Source: Leptobrachium leishanense (taxonomy: Eukaryota; Chordata; Amphibia; Anura; Megophryidae). Taken from it: a stretch of 64,000 nucleotides of DNA. Under the pieces are notes generated by a model. The model was not told the origin of the DNA. It was given only the letters and a program-made list of their open reading frames with translations, and ran no database searches. Both the position numbers and the translations under genes were made by a program. The stretch's first letter is position 1. Every line of letters starts with the position of its first letter. Below are positions 1-9,954 of the stretch, one piece after another. Location of the stretch: contig CM019064.1 in NCBI GenBank assembly GCA_009667805.1, positions 73,716,400-73,780,399 on the forward strand, read 5' to 3'.

Positions 1-130
1 GCAGCTGATTTTACAGTTTTAACTCTTTGGGCATTATGCCACAGTGCTAAAACTTTTGGGGCACCTTCTGCAGCCCAAATGCAAAAAAAATTTGTTTACA
101 GCAAACAAATTTCATTTGCTTTTGGGCTGC
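1..130 (-). repeat. Palindromic repeat, reverse-oriented relative of 49886-50000
   Basis: Two imperfect hairpins lie side by side. One, at 70-130, has arms beginning gcagcccaaa and ending tttgggctgc. The other, around 15-55, begins gttttaac and ends ctaaaac. The same two hairpins occur in the opposite orientation at about 49886-50000, so this is a dispersed repeat rather than a chance palindrome. No coding sequence is seen. The left end lies outside the window. Class unknown, probably a non-autonomous DNA element. Confidence 0.45.
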
Positions 131-250
131 GGATCAGCATATCGAGATATCTCGATGTCGGGGCCAGGCCAGCCATCAGAAATTTTGGGGCCCCTTACTG
201 GCTCTCAGAATGGGCACCCCCGATCCCCTCTTCCCATGGGAAATACATTA

Positions 251-465
251 TTTGGTGTGAATTGTGATCACATTACAGAGTGGTAGTCCCAATATCTTAA
301 AATCGCACACATTGCTCGCACAACAGCAAATTTAAAATAAAGTATCTATCTGGTTCAAATAATTTAAGACAGTATGAAACTGTGATTAAAAAAATATGAA
401 TCAAGATCGTATTACAGAGTGTTGCTCCCAATACCTTAAAAAAAATCACATAAAATGTGTATTTT
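251..465 (+). repeat. Diverged short duplication
   Basis: A block of about 55 bp at 251-305 (tgatcacattacagagtg followed by a cccaatatcttaaaa motif) recurs at about 395-455 with substitutions. The two copies are 145 bp apart in direct orientation. No coding potential; probably an old local duplication inside a repeat. Confidence 0.4.
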
Positions 466-700
466 CCTGCCTGTTTGGAGCCAAAAGACAGCTTAGCATG
501 CAAAGCAAGGGATAAACTTAATTTACGGCACTGAGTACCAAGCTCAATTTTCCCTGACAAAAACAGCTGAGCTTATTGAAGTGATTGCACTTAAAGCTTT
601 TTCCAATTTACTCAGTGCCGGCCCAAGACACTGTGCTGCCTGGAGCCAAGGATGAAATGCTGCCCCCTCCCCCCACCACAATACACCATCATAGAAATTA

Positions 701-793
701 TATATACACTACATTGCCAAAAGTATTCGCTCACCCATCCAAATCAGGAGCTGGGCAGGTGAGTGACTACTTTTGGCAATATAGTGTATATAT
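701..793. mobile_element. Minimal Tc1/mariner MITE (93 bp)
   Basis: The element is little more than two terminal inverted repeats of about 25 bp. The left end reads tatatacactacattgcc and the right end is its imperfect complement, ending gcaatatagtgtatata. It is flanked by TA-rich sequence, as expected for TA-targeting Tc1/mariner elements. I recognise the left terminus as a common vertebrate Tc1-like end from memory. No transposase remains, so mobilisation would need a transposase in trans. Confidence 0.7.
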
Positions 794-2637
794 AATCAGA
801 GTAGGTAGCACTCAATGTTAGTTAGGAGTAACTTAGTGCCCGGGTGCTACTCGTGGAGTCAATATAGTAAAAAATGGATAAGTGCACACCGGGACTTGTA
901 AAATAGGAAAACTTTATTCGGTATGCATTAAAAACCAGGTGTGTGCTGTCACTGCCCATTGTGCCGAGGTGCTGCCTGGCTGAAACCATCAGCAGCTCGT
1001 CCTCCCAAACCTCTGCAGCTGGAAGCAGATTACAAGCACTGAGGCTTCATGTTGGTCATGTCTGGCCACACACAGACACATTCCAACCCCTCCACACACT
1101 GCTACATGCAGACTGAGACAGTGATCCCGCCACACAGCACTTTGTGCTCTTGCTGCTGTTTATAGAGGATGTCTGGGAGCTGACAGCTGGAGGAAGAGCA
1201 CGACGTGCAGGCAGCTCCCAGACATCCTCTATTAATGGCAGCAATGGTACCTGCTGCAGATGTCTGTCGCTCCCCCTCTGAAATCATCAGAGGGGGCCCG
1301 TCAGCTGCCGACCGCCATCTTTGAGGCGCTGCTCGGCGCTCCGGGGCCCAGGTAGGCCACAGTACCTCCTCTGAGGCCTGTGGCCTACAGTAAACATAGA
1401 TGCAGACGGCGGGCCCCCCCAGTCCCCGTGCCCCTTACTGCTGCATGGGCTGTAATGCCCTGATGGCGGCCCTGGTCGGGGCACCGGATGATGCCTTTTA
1501 AGCCCGAGATATATCTTTCGGTAGTGAAGGGGTTAATATACACAAATTTCTGTCCACAGAGATATAGGTGGCTCATCACCTTACTTCTGCTTTAAAATAA
1601 CTGTTGCTGGGGTGTATACTGATTAACAGCCTCAAGATTTGACATTAATAATGACCTGTGAGCTCTTGAAACAAGACAGCTCTTCGACAGACATAATTGC
1701 CTCTGTACGTGACACTGCCTTTTATTTATCTCTTTATTGTTAGTGTAGTATGGATATTACAGCAGATTAATTGAGACAGAGTCAAACTTTTTCTACCATT
1801 TTCTTTTGACCTGCACAGTAACAGACAATACATGCAGTAATTGGATTTTTTCATGATTGTTCCACGTTCATGAGTCACTTCTCCTTCGAAACATAATTAT
1901 TTGATAGTGGTCAATTATAAAAGTACCATCCGAATTATGATCTGATGTCATTTCCCTTCCAACCTCCAATGTTTTCATCCTACAATGCTGCGACTGCAGT
2001 GCGATCTATTTGTCTTAAAGGTCATCTTTATAACACCTTTGTGATCTGCAGGAATTGCCTTCGGTTTTTTTTTTGTCCTCTTTTTTTAATGGGCTAAATC
2101 CATCAGCTGTACAAATCTGTATCCGAACACAACACGACAGCCTTCCTGTCACGCACAGACATTACAGATTGTGTAATCTGTCTGCCAGAAGGCATTCAAT
2201 GCAGAGTCGAACATCACTGCATTGTGATTAGTTATTGTCTAGGGATGTCTTAAACCCTCCATCCATGAGGTTATCCTCTGACATTCTCCCTTTTCAATAA
2301 TAAATTGCAGCTTCTGTGGTTGGGTAATTCCCCAGGCATTTTAATATATTGCTGTAAATCAACATTACATTAACTCTCTGTGATGTATTGTTATGTTTAT
2401 AGGGTTTCCCAGCAGTAAAGAAGTTAGAGACTAAAAACATATATGTGTTACCAGAGCTGGCACAGTTAGAGAAACAAAGTGCCAAGTTAACATGTTGAAT
2501 GCAAACACAAAATACATATGTGTTGTCTGCTTATTATTCAAATATTTATTTAATGCAAACTTTTCGGTGCTAAAATAAATATTTGGAAACCGTTTATAAA
2601 CAACTGAAAAAATAGAATGTCAGACATATGAATTTGT
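794..2637. other. No gene seen; contains a hairpin at 1162-1231
   Basis: I see no supported gene here. A hairpin with arms of about 20 bp (tagaggatgtctgggagct at 1162-1182 and its complement at 1213-1231) encloses about 30 bp. A GC-rich block at about 1290-1490 looks like part of an old repeat. The open frames here have no recognisable domain. Confidence 0.5.
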
Positions 2638-2769
2638 ATTACATTGATCAAGCAGAGCATTAATACCACCTGCCTAATATCGTTTAGGTCAACCTCGTGC
2701 TGCCAAAACAGCTCTGATGCATCGGATTCCACAAGACCTCTGACCGTGTCCTGTGGTATCTGACACCAA

Positions 2770-2951
2770 CGGGGTTATTCAGAGAAAGGTGACACTCTGG
2801 AGAACTTTTGGAGAGGTGAAAATTCTAGGTCAAAATAGCTGATTTGGAAAGTGAGATAAATGGGACAATTTTTCTGGTTTGGCTATTTTGACCTAGAATT
2901 TTCACTTCTCCAAAAGTTTTCCAGAGTTTAACCCTTCACTGCATAACCCTG
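2770..2951. mobile_element. CAGGGTTATTCA-family fold-back MITE (copy A, 182 bp, 3-bp TSD)
   Basis: Almost the whole element is one hairpin. The arms at about 2771-2840 and 2881-2951 share ctctggagaacttttggag and ctaggtcaaaatagc in inverted orientation. The terminus reads CGGGGTTATTCAGAG on the left, and its complement on the right starts CAGGGTTATGCAG. The flanking triplet caa is present on both sides (2767-2769 and 2952-2954), while the interrupted Tc1 family has caa once. It shares its termini with the elements at 22858-23781 and 60797-61741. Confidence 0.75.
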
Positions 2952-3223
2952 CAAGACATTAGCAGCAGATCTTTTAAGTCCTGCAAGTTGCGAGGTGGGG
3001 CCTTCACGTATCGGATTTGTTGCTCCAGCACAACACACAGATGCTCAATCGAATTGAGACCTGGGGAATTTGGAGGCCAGTGCAATACCTTGAAATCTTT
3101 ATAATGGTCCTCAAAGCATTCTTGAACAATTTTTGCAGTGTCAGGGCACATTATCCTGCTGAAAGAGACCACTGCCATCAAGGAACACCATTGCCATGAA
3201 GGAGTGTACGTGGTCTGCAGCAA
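2936..3223 (-). pseudogene. Tc1-like transposase C-terminal fragment
   Basis: An open stretch of about 95 codons. Residues around 45-65 read DFKVLHWPPNSPGLNSIEHL, matching the [18 protein letters not shown] motif that carries the third catalytic residue of the DDE/D domain. The Asp of SPDLN is replaced by Gly here. The upstream part with the first catalytic Asp is deleted or mutated, so the product could not be active. It ends near the junction with the inserted MITE, so its last codons are not original transposase sequence. Confidence 0.65.
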
Positions 3224-3851
3224 TTTCTAGGTAGGTGGTACATGTCAACTGTTTTCTGACACTTTTCTACCATGACCAGCATTATGTTTTTCAGTAATTT
3301 GAGCTACAGCAGCTCGTCTATGTTATTGATGTGCATCAATACGCCTTGGGCACCCATGACCCTGATACAGATTCACCGGCTGTCCTTCCTTGCACAACTT
3401 TTGGTAGGTTCAGGTCACCACATTCTGGGAACACCCCACACGACTTGTCGTTTTGGAGGTGCTCTAACACAGTCTTCTAGCCATCACTATTTGGCCCATG
3501 ACAAAGTCAATCAGATCATTTTGCTTGCCCAGTGTTCCTGCTTCCAACACATTAGATTCAAGAACTGACTATTCATTGCTGCCTAACATATCCCACCCCT
3601 TGACAGGCACTATTGTAATGATATAAGCAATGTTATTCACTTCACCTGTGAGTTTTTCATGTTGTGGTTGATGAGTGTACATTTAATTATAAAATGCGCC
3701 AAGTTTTGTTCATCTAAAGGGAAGGCATTTTAATAATGTTCACTGTATATATATATATATATAATCATTTTAAATGAAAAAAAATAAGAAAATGGAAAAA
3801 AATTATTTTTTTAAAAATTGAAGCTTTAGATGTAATAGTTAGACACATGTA

Positions 3852-4495
3852 GGGCTCTATTATAATCCCCGCGCTAAACCGGGGGCAGTAGGGAGAAAAA
3901 ACTGCACCTGCGATATTCCCCCTACTGTCCCCGGTTTAGCGTGGATTACAATGCAGGCGCAAAATATGCTGCCTGCATTGTTTTTGCCCGCTAAGCGCAG
4001 CGGCGCGCATCCTCTCACTGGAGTCCATAGGACTCCATTGAGAGAGACGCCGGCGGTCACATGACCAGCCGGATCTCGCCTCGCGAGATCCGGCCGGTTG
4101 GCGTAGGGATACCCATGTAGAGACTGGGGTGACTTTTTCCCCCGAGTCTTTCCCTGATCCCGCCGGCCGGAGGAGGCGATCGGAGCTGCTGTCCTCACCG
4201 CGGGACATAGGGTGAGTATTAGATTTATTTTTTTATTTTTTAAGCTGGTGTTAACGGATTCTGCAGAAGCGGAATCCGTTAACACCAGGTTCTGGCTCTG
4301 GTTAACTTTTCGTTGACTAGAGCCAGGTTTTAATCAGCGCTGGAACATTGTAATACCAGCGCTGATTAACACTTTGCGCTCCCAATGTTAAGTATAAGGA
4401 GCGCAAAATGCAATAACCTCGCGCTGAGAAGCACAATGTCCCAAACGCAAACGGGTTTTTTAACCCGTTTGCGTTTGGATTGTAATAGGTGGTAA
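3852..4495. mobile_element. GGGCTCTATTA-type fold-back element, copy 1
   Basis: It begins GGGCTCTATTATAATCC and ends near ggattgtaatagg. Internally it is a chain of hairpins: gcgctaaaccgggggcag pairs with its complement about 50 bp later, and others occur at about 4250-4290, 4320-4370 and 4450-4480. It is rich in CpG and open only by chance. A block at 4373-4430 (tttgcgctcccaatgttaag...) is shared with related copies at 37299 and 53525. The exact right end and TSD are unclear here. Non-autonomous DNA element; superfamily not proven. Confidence 0.6.
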
Positions 4496-5056
4496 ATACC
4501 GCAGCTAATGGTAGTGCTCATGTAGTGTTAATGAAAAAAAGGAACTCTGGACAGATTCAGACATTTGTACTGAATACCACATATTTAATTTATCACTTTT
4601 ATATGCCATATATAATTACTGTGTTTAATGCTAAAATGTATTAATGTTTAAATCTTAAATATTTAAAGCTTCCTACTAAAAGTATTTTTCTTTCAAATGT
4701 GGTCACAAAATGTGGATTAAGCAAAATTAAACCCTACAACAACAATATGTCCCTATAGAAGACTTTGGGGCTTATTCAGTAACTTCTGGTGTGTGATGCT
4801 GCTGTGCCACCAACAAATGCCAGCATTTCACAAAAGTAAAATTTGAAGAGTGACAGGCGAAGATTCACAATGAAGCTCTTCAGCTGGGAGCTCTAATTTT
4901 ACTTTCTCTGTCTTTCTGTATGCAGTGAGGACACACAGATTCAGAGTAAGTACAAAGTGCGTGTTTAACCATTTGTGAAAGGTTGCCACAGTGATCACCT
5001 ACCGAGAGATAATTCTTGCTGAACTGCCAGATTAGAAAGTAAGAGCAAAATACATA
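4496..5056. other. No gene seen
   Basis: AT-rich sequence with no supported gene. At 4768 the string ggggcttattcagtaact resembles the ends of frog-type MITEs, but I could not find a matching opposite end nearby. Confidence 0.4.
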
Positions 5057-5924
5057 CAGAGTGTCCATAAAGTCACTTTACAATTTCAAAAATTTATTAC
5101 AAAGGCAAATGAAAAGACAGATAAGTGGAAATTATTACAAAATGAGACGTATATATTTAAGTTTTTTGCCTCATTTATTACACCTCTATATTGGCACCAT
5201 TAGTTGCATGAAGCACATCAGGACGGTACTTGATTTCTTGCCACGTTGGCTATAGCATACCTTCATCAATGGTGGCAATGGCATCAGTGATCCTCTGCTT
5301 TAGATTAGTGATGTCCCGTACCTTTGTTCCATACACCATAACTTTAACATAACCCCATAGAAAGAAGTTGTTTTTCTTCAGCGAGACATCAGTTACTGCA
5401 AATGTTTACCTTGACCTTTTGACTGAATACGTGGCCCCCCAACCAACATAATTTTCCAGCAAGATAGTGCACCACCACATTGGGATCTGCATGTTCTTGT
5501 GTTCCTAAATGAAACCTTTCCAGACCAGTGGATTGGAAGGGGCGGCCCAATTCCCTGGCAACCTCGTTCACCAGATATCCCTCCCCTCGACTTCTTTCTA
5601 TGGGGTTATGTTAAAGATATCATGTATCGAACAAAGGTACGGGACATCACAATCTAAAGCAGAGGATCACTGAAGCCATTGCCACCATTGATGAGGGTAT
5701 GTGTCAGGGATATAATCTATATGCTACAGCGAGCATGGAAAGAAGTTGAGTACCGTCTTGATGTGCTTCGTGCAACTAATGGTGCCCATGTAGAGGTGTA
5801 TTAAATGCGGCAAAAAAAACTTCAATATATACGTCTCATTTTGTAATAATTTTCACTTATCTGTCTTTTCAGTTGTCTTTGTAATAAACTTTTGAAATTG
5901 TAAAGAGACTTTATGTACACCCTG
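5057..5924 (+). mobile_element. Fold-back mariner-type element (868 bp, TA TSD)
   Basis: The ends are CAGAGTGTCCATAAAGTC on the left and the complement of CAGGGTGTACATAAAGTC on the right, each flanked by TA. The inverted similarity does not stop at short termini: 5057-5368 is an inverted copy of 5590-5924 over more than 300 bp. Only a centre of about 220 bp is unique, and it carries a transposase fragment. The structure looks like an element whose 5' half was replaced by an inverted copy of its 3' end. Non-autonomous. Confidence 0.8.
5453..5653 (+). pseudogene. Mariner/IS630-type transposase fragment
   Basis: Reading the plus strand from 5453 gives FQQDSAPPHWDLHVLVFLN, followed by WIGRGG and then PRSPDIPPLDFFLWGYVKD. 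These match the segment from the second catalytic Asp (QQD) to the third acidic residue (SPDxxPLDFFLWG) of IS630-Tc1-mariner transposases. The N-terminal DNA-binding half and the first catalytic Asp are missing. The right half of the fragment (5590-5653) is also present inverted in the left arm. Confidence 0.75.
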
Positions 5925-5926
5925 TA

Positions 5927-6878
5927 CATTTTGAGCAAAACAGCGTGACAGTCTATGCTGTCGCTAGTTTAAGGACCTGCATCATGTGCTGGCATAGACA
6001 GTCACGCAGTCATTAAATGGTTAATCACAATGATTGTTTTGGTTTATAAGGTTATTTGGGGATGTAGCACATTAGATACATTTCTATCTATTTATTTATA
6101 GTTTGGCTTAATTCAACTAAAAATTTTTTATTCCCATCACTATTGATTGTATGTTTATCCGTTCATCATAATTAGTTTGGCCCGTATTTATCTGGACACC
6201 TGTATCCGACTTACATTTATAAAACCAGAAAGCTAACCGCAGCAACAGGACAATTGATTTCATCCGCAACACAGGTCCAATGCTATCAACTTTGGCAGGA
6301 GTTACATTCAACTTTTCCACTTCCCTACTAATGTATCTTAGTCGAACGCAATTACAATAAACCTCAGCAAGGCAAATTTTATGGGATCATTTCAGAGTGC
6401 ATAGATCAAAACATGAGACTGAAGGAACAAGCCTTACATTAATCTCTACTTATATATATCGCCAAATGAATGTATCCTTGTCCACAGACTGGATTCTGAC
6501 TGTATCTCCTCATTGTATAAATGATCTCCAAAATATAGTGAGCTTATAAGTATAAACGTAGCATTATTCAATAAATAGTACAGCAGACTGTCTGCTCGAG
6601 AAAATGTGCATTCATTAAAATCACACTTAATAAAAAAGGCTTTTAGAAACTTCGGATACAAATGCTCATTCTGCATGTTTCGCCAGTAACAGCTGGCATC
6701 ATTATGTAATATTTAATGTTTTAGCATAATTAACAATAAAAATACCTATAAAAATATATATTAGGATGAAAAATGTACTGCAATTGATGAGGTTTCATAC
6801 AATGCAACGCATGGAGGAAAACCACCTTCTAAATTGCTCATCGAAAAAGGTATAACCCACACCCAAATGACTACAGGG
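5927..6878. other. No gene seen
   Basis: AT-rich sequence without a supported gene or a clear repeat boundary. Confidence 0.4.
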
Positions 6879-7123
6879 TGTGACAATGTGATAATGGACA
6901 GGGTATTAGACCACAAGTTTATTAACAGGCGAATGGAGAGCGTCCTTTCCCCCCTATAGGGTTAACTCACAGCTGATGCCTTATTAGGACTACCCTGCCC
7001 TTATAGGAGCTCTGGTTCCCTCTGAGAGGGCAGTCTTGGTGCTGCTGCTGCAGGGAAGGAAGCTAAATCCTGAAGCCAAAGGAAAGTGCATTTTATTTTG
7101 ACTTGCTTATTGCTAAGCGGCTC

Positions 7124-8765
7124 AGGCTAGGGTCAGACGAAAGCATTTTTCCCCGCGAACGTGAAAAAGTGCGTCCGCACGCATTGACGTATTTTTTCGC
7201 GGAATGCGCAAAAACGGTCAGACGACGCGCATTTTCGGGCGTGATTTTGTACAGATCGTCAATAAAACTCTTTTTGCGTCTGAACGTTATGTAGGCTGGA
7301 CATTAGCATTGTCTGACATCTCCTAATCTCGCACACACGCCGCTATGCCGCAGCTGTGCACTCAGTACGTCAGTACTAGCTGTGGCAGATTAGACCTGTA
7401 TTTCTATCTATATAAGGGTCTGCCTGTATATATGTGTCTATCTGCCGGTTCATACATATCTCCTCTCCTCCATATAGAGTTATATTCATATTTGTGTCTG
7501 GCCATTTGGTAAGTGTATCCCTGTGTCCACAGCTGAAATGTAATCAAAATGTTTAGCTTTCTCCCTTGGTGGGAGGATATAACACGTAGCTGTAACAAGG
7601 GAATTTCTTTGTACACTAACATAGAAAATCACACCTTGGCAGCCAGGGCGGCCCCAAGAGATGGGGACCCAATCTTCAAAGACAGGAAGCACATCCTTGA
7701 TCTCTAAGGGGGGTCTGGAGGGAAGAGGGACGCCTTTAGGCAATTAAAGATTAACGACGAAGTGCACTGGGCATGCTCCAGAGAGGGGCACTCTGGGGAT
7801 TGTAGGCAAAGGCTCTGCCAGCTAGGAGGCTGGACTTAGAAAAAGGCAGCCCTATATATTTTCTGAATCAAGCATGGCTCAGGGCTGATCACTTGGGGCA
7901 CCTTCTAAAGAGGACTGATCTGTCCATGTTCCTACTTCCAGGCCCCAGGAGGCACCGATGCTAGCTACCAATTATTCCGTCGTAAGTAAGGCTCTGTGAT
8001 TAACACCTTTTTCTTTATATTTTGCTGTGTAGTGTGTAATTAATTGATGTATTCTAGTTATAATTTTTTATGTGACAAAGCACTGATTTTTATATCATAA
8101 ATAAACAAAAAGTATTTAAGTTTTGACTCTGGCTGATGAAATCCACGCTAACTAAGAGATTGGGAGTATTGCTATTTGCTTTAAGCTCGGTTATATATAA
8201 GAAATTGCGTGTTGCGGTCGTCAGGAAACAGCAGGGAATTGTGGGATCCATAGTCACTGTCCGAGTCTAGGATAGTGCGGCTGCTAAGCCCTGTGTCTCC
8301 TGTTGCAACGCCCGTAGTGTCTGTGAGGACTGGTGGCAGCGCTACTAATAGAATAAGAAAGTGAGCGCTGGGGTTGTGAGAGATGTAGTTAGTACGCGCT
8401 TCAGGAGAAGACTTGTACTGCGTTGCAATCCTGGGATCAGTATATCGCGCTCTACATGCCTGTTGTGAGAGAAAGTGTGGCCGGGACGGGTAGAGAAGTG
8501 CACATAATTATCTGGGTCTAGGATAGATAGATAGTGCGCGGCTTAACCCGGCGTCTTTGCGCAGCAGCGCGCGTAGTGGGTCGTGACACTAGCGGTTCTG
8601 CTTTCTCAAAAAAATGCGTTCAAATTCCACTTGCGTTGCACGGCCGGACTTTTGTGCGGCCGTACATCGTATATTGGCCGTCATTGCCCGTCATCTGCTG
8701 CTAGTGCGGCCGTAATTATGTGCACCAGAACGCACGTTAAAAGTGCGCTGGTCTAACCCCAGCCT
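7124..8765. mobile_element. AGGCTAGGGTCAGACG-type MITE, split by a solo LTR
   Basis: The left end aggctagggtcagacg and the right end gtctaaccccagcct are inverted repeats. The surviving body (7124-7375 and 8594-8765, about 425 bp) is CpG-rich with cgcg and gcggcc motifs and has no gene. It is interrupted by the solo LTR at 7381-8588. The termini resemble those of the element at 53765-54082. The TSD is not clear. Confidence 0.6.
7381..8588 (+). mobile_element. Solo LTR, copy 1 (1,208 bp, TSD ctagc)
   Basis: It begins TGTGGCAGATTAGACC and ends GTAGTGGGTCGTGACA, with TG...CA ends. The pentamer ctagc flanks it on both sides (7376-7380 and 8589-8593). A second, closely similar copy lies at 58237-59439 with its own flanking pentamer. 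Internal aataaa at about 8100 could be the polyadenylation signal. No internal retroviral or Gypsy coding sequence adjoins it, so it is best read as a solo LTR left by LTR-LTR recombination. The parent family (Gypsy or endogenous retrovirus) cannot be told from the LTR alone. Confidence 0.85.
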
Positions 8766-8937
8766 TAGCTGCCCAATATTTTAGTTAGGAACGCTGAATG
8801 TTTACTTATGCTCTGCAAAAAGGAGTAGGTGTTTATATTTGTTTTCCTTTCTTGGTTATTGTGTACCCTGCATGTATCGTGGCTACATAATAAAGAAAAG
8901 CATGAAGCACTGATCCCTCTGTCCAGTGGCTATATCA

Positions 8938-9311
8938 AAAGGGACATAAAAACGTCAAAAATCTGAACAACTATTATCCTTTATTTAAAATAGCATCAAG
9001 TGATCCGCAGTTGTCCAAACCAACTGGATAAGGGGATACTACATTAGATCAATCCACATACCTTAAAAAAGTTGATATGGTATAATTGGTGGACCCGGGT
9101 CCCAAGGGAATCTACAGTGTATAAGGGATTAAAATATATATTGTGAGGCAGGCAAGTACATATCCTTAGGTATCTTGCCCAAGGAGACTTTCTGGTATGA
9201 TATTCTGTGCAGGAGTCAGCCCAGTGCCTTCCACAGTTGTAGAGAAGAAACATACTGGTGAGGTTGAACCTGCCCCTCTATAGTTTTAGAGAAGAAACAA
9301 GTAGGTCAGGG
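8938..9311. other. No gene seen; old repeat disrupted by the hAT
   Basis: No gene. A short segment at about 9138-9185 (ggcaagtacat...cttgcccaagga) is similar to 16921-16955 on the other side of the hAT element. The hAT therefore probably landed in a pre-existing repeat with internal duplication. Confidence 0.4.
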
Positions 9312-9319
9312 GTTCTGAA

Positions 9320-9420
9320 TAGGGATGAGCCGAACACCCCCCGAGTTCGGTTCGGGCCCGAACCCGAACTTCCCAAATGTTCGGTTCCGAACCCGAACTT
9401 GAACTCAATGCAAGTCAATG
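9320..9420. repeat. hAT left terminus with CGAAC subterminal repeats
   Basis: TAGGGATGAGC is followed by at least six CGAAC or GTTCG motifs in both orientations within 80 bp. A matching cluster sits at 16730-16842. Clustered short subterminal motifs are the known transposase-binding layout of hAT elements. Confidence 0.7.
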
Positions 9421-9954
9421 GGGCTGAAAATTCGGTTTTTAGAGTGCCCTCCAACATGGCATATATGCTAGATATTTGCCATAAAAAAGTGTATGGGGGT
9501 CCAGGTAGTGCCCTGGGGGACAGGAAACAAGGTCAAAAAGTAAAAAAAAACGTTTTTAAAGGGACAGTGAGTTTTCCATGAAATAAGGGTTAAAAATAAA
9601 AATGAAAAATTCCTTCAAATATCGTGCCTAGGAGGTCCCCATAACCTGCCCGTGAAGTGGTATTTCTAGGATGTATAGAAACACTTAAAAACAAAAAATT
9701 GACGTTTCAAATGACGGTAAATGCTTTTCCTTTAATCTATCCATAAACAACTGCTTGGGGCGGCAGTCTCTATGAAAAGAGGAGACATTTTCGTACACGC
9801 AGAAAAAGTTTACTGATTTTTTTGGCTAAATTATTGTGAAACTTATGCAGGCTTTGGATGAAAGTAACAATAGGTGCTTCAAAATTGGTCCTTTAGCATC
9901 CCCAACAGTGCCGTCACACCGTAACCCCTCTGAGGATATGAATCTGATACAGGC

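Larger units (their letters stand above)
2638..3682 (-). mobile_element. Decayed Tc1/mariner element, split by a MITE
   Basis: The left end (tacattgatcaagcag) and right end (gttgatgagtgtaca) are degenerate inverted repeats of a Tc1-like family I recognise from memory. Between them, minus-strand transposase similarity survives. At 2936-3223 the frame includes HWPPNSPGLNSIEH, which matches the segment holding the last catalytic acidic residue in Tc1 transposases. A large part of the middle of the gene is missing. A separate 182-bp MITE at 2770-2951 interrupts the element. Clearly dead and old. Confidence 0.75.
6879..8937 (+). repeat. LTR-like repeat R, copy 1 (split by a MITE)
   Basis: The two parts, 6879-7123 and 8766-8937, match in reverse order and orientation 40163-40413 and 37817-37993. 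The repeat begins TGTGACAATG and ends ggctatatca. A polyadenylation-like aataaa lies about 50 bp before the end, as expected of an LTR. I found no convincing TSD, so LTR identity is inference. The intervening 7124-8765 is an inserted MITE that carries a solo LTR. Confidence 0.55.

Noticed and set aside
3860..4285. 141-codon and overlapping 90-codon minus-strand frames
   Set aside because: They lie in a CpG-rich fold-back element. Several frames are open and no domain is recognisable.
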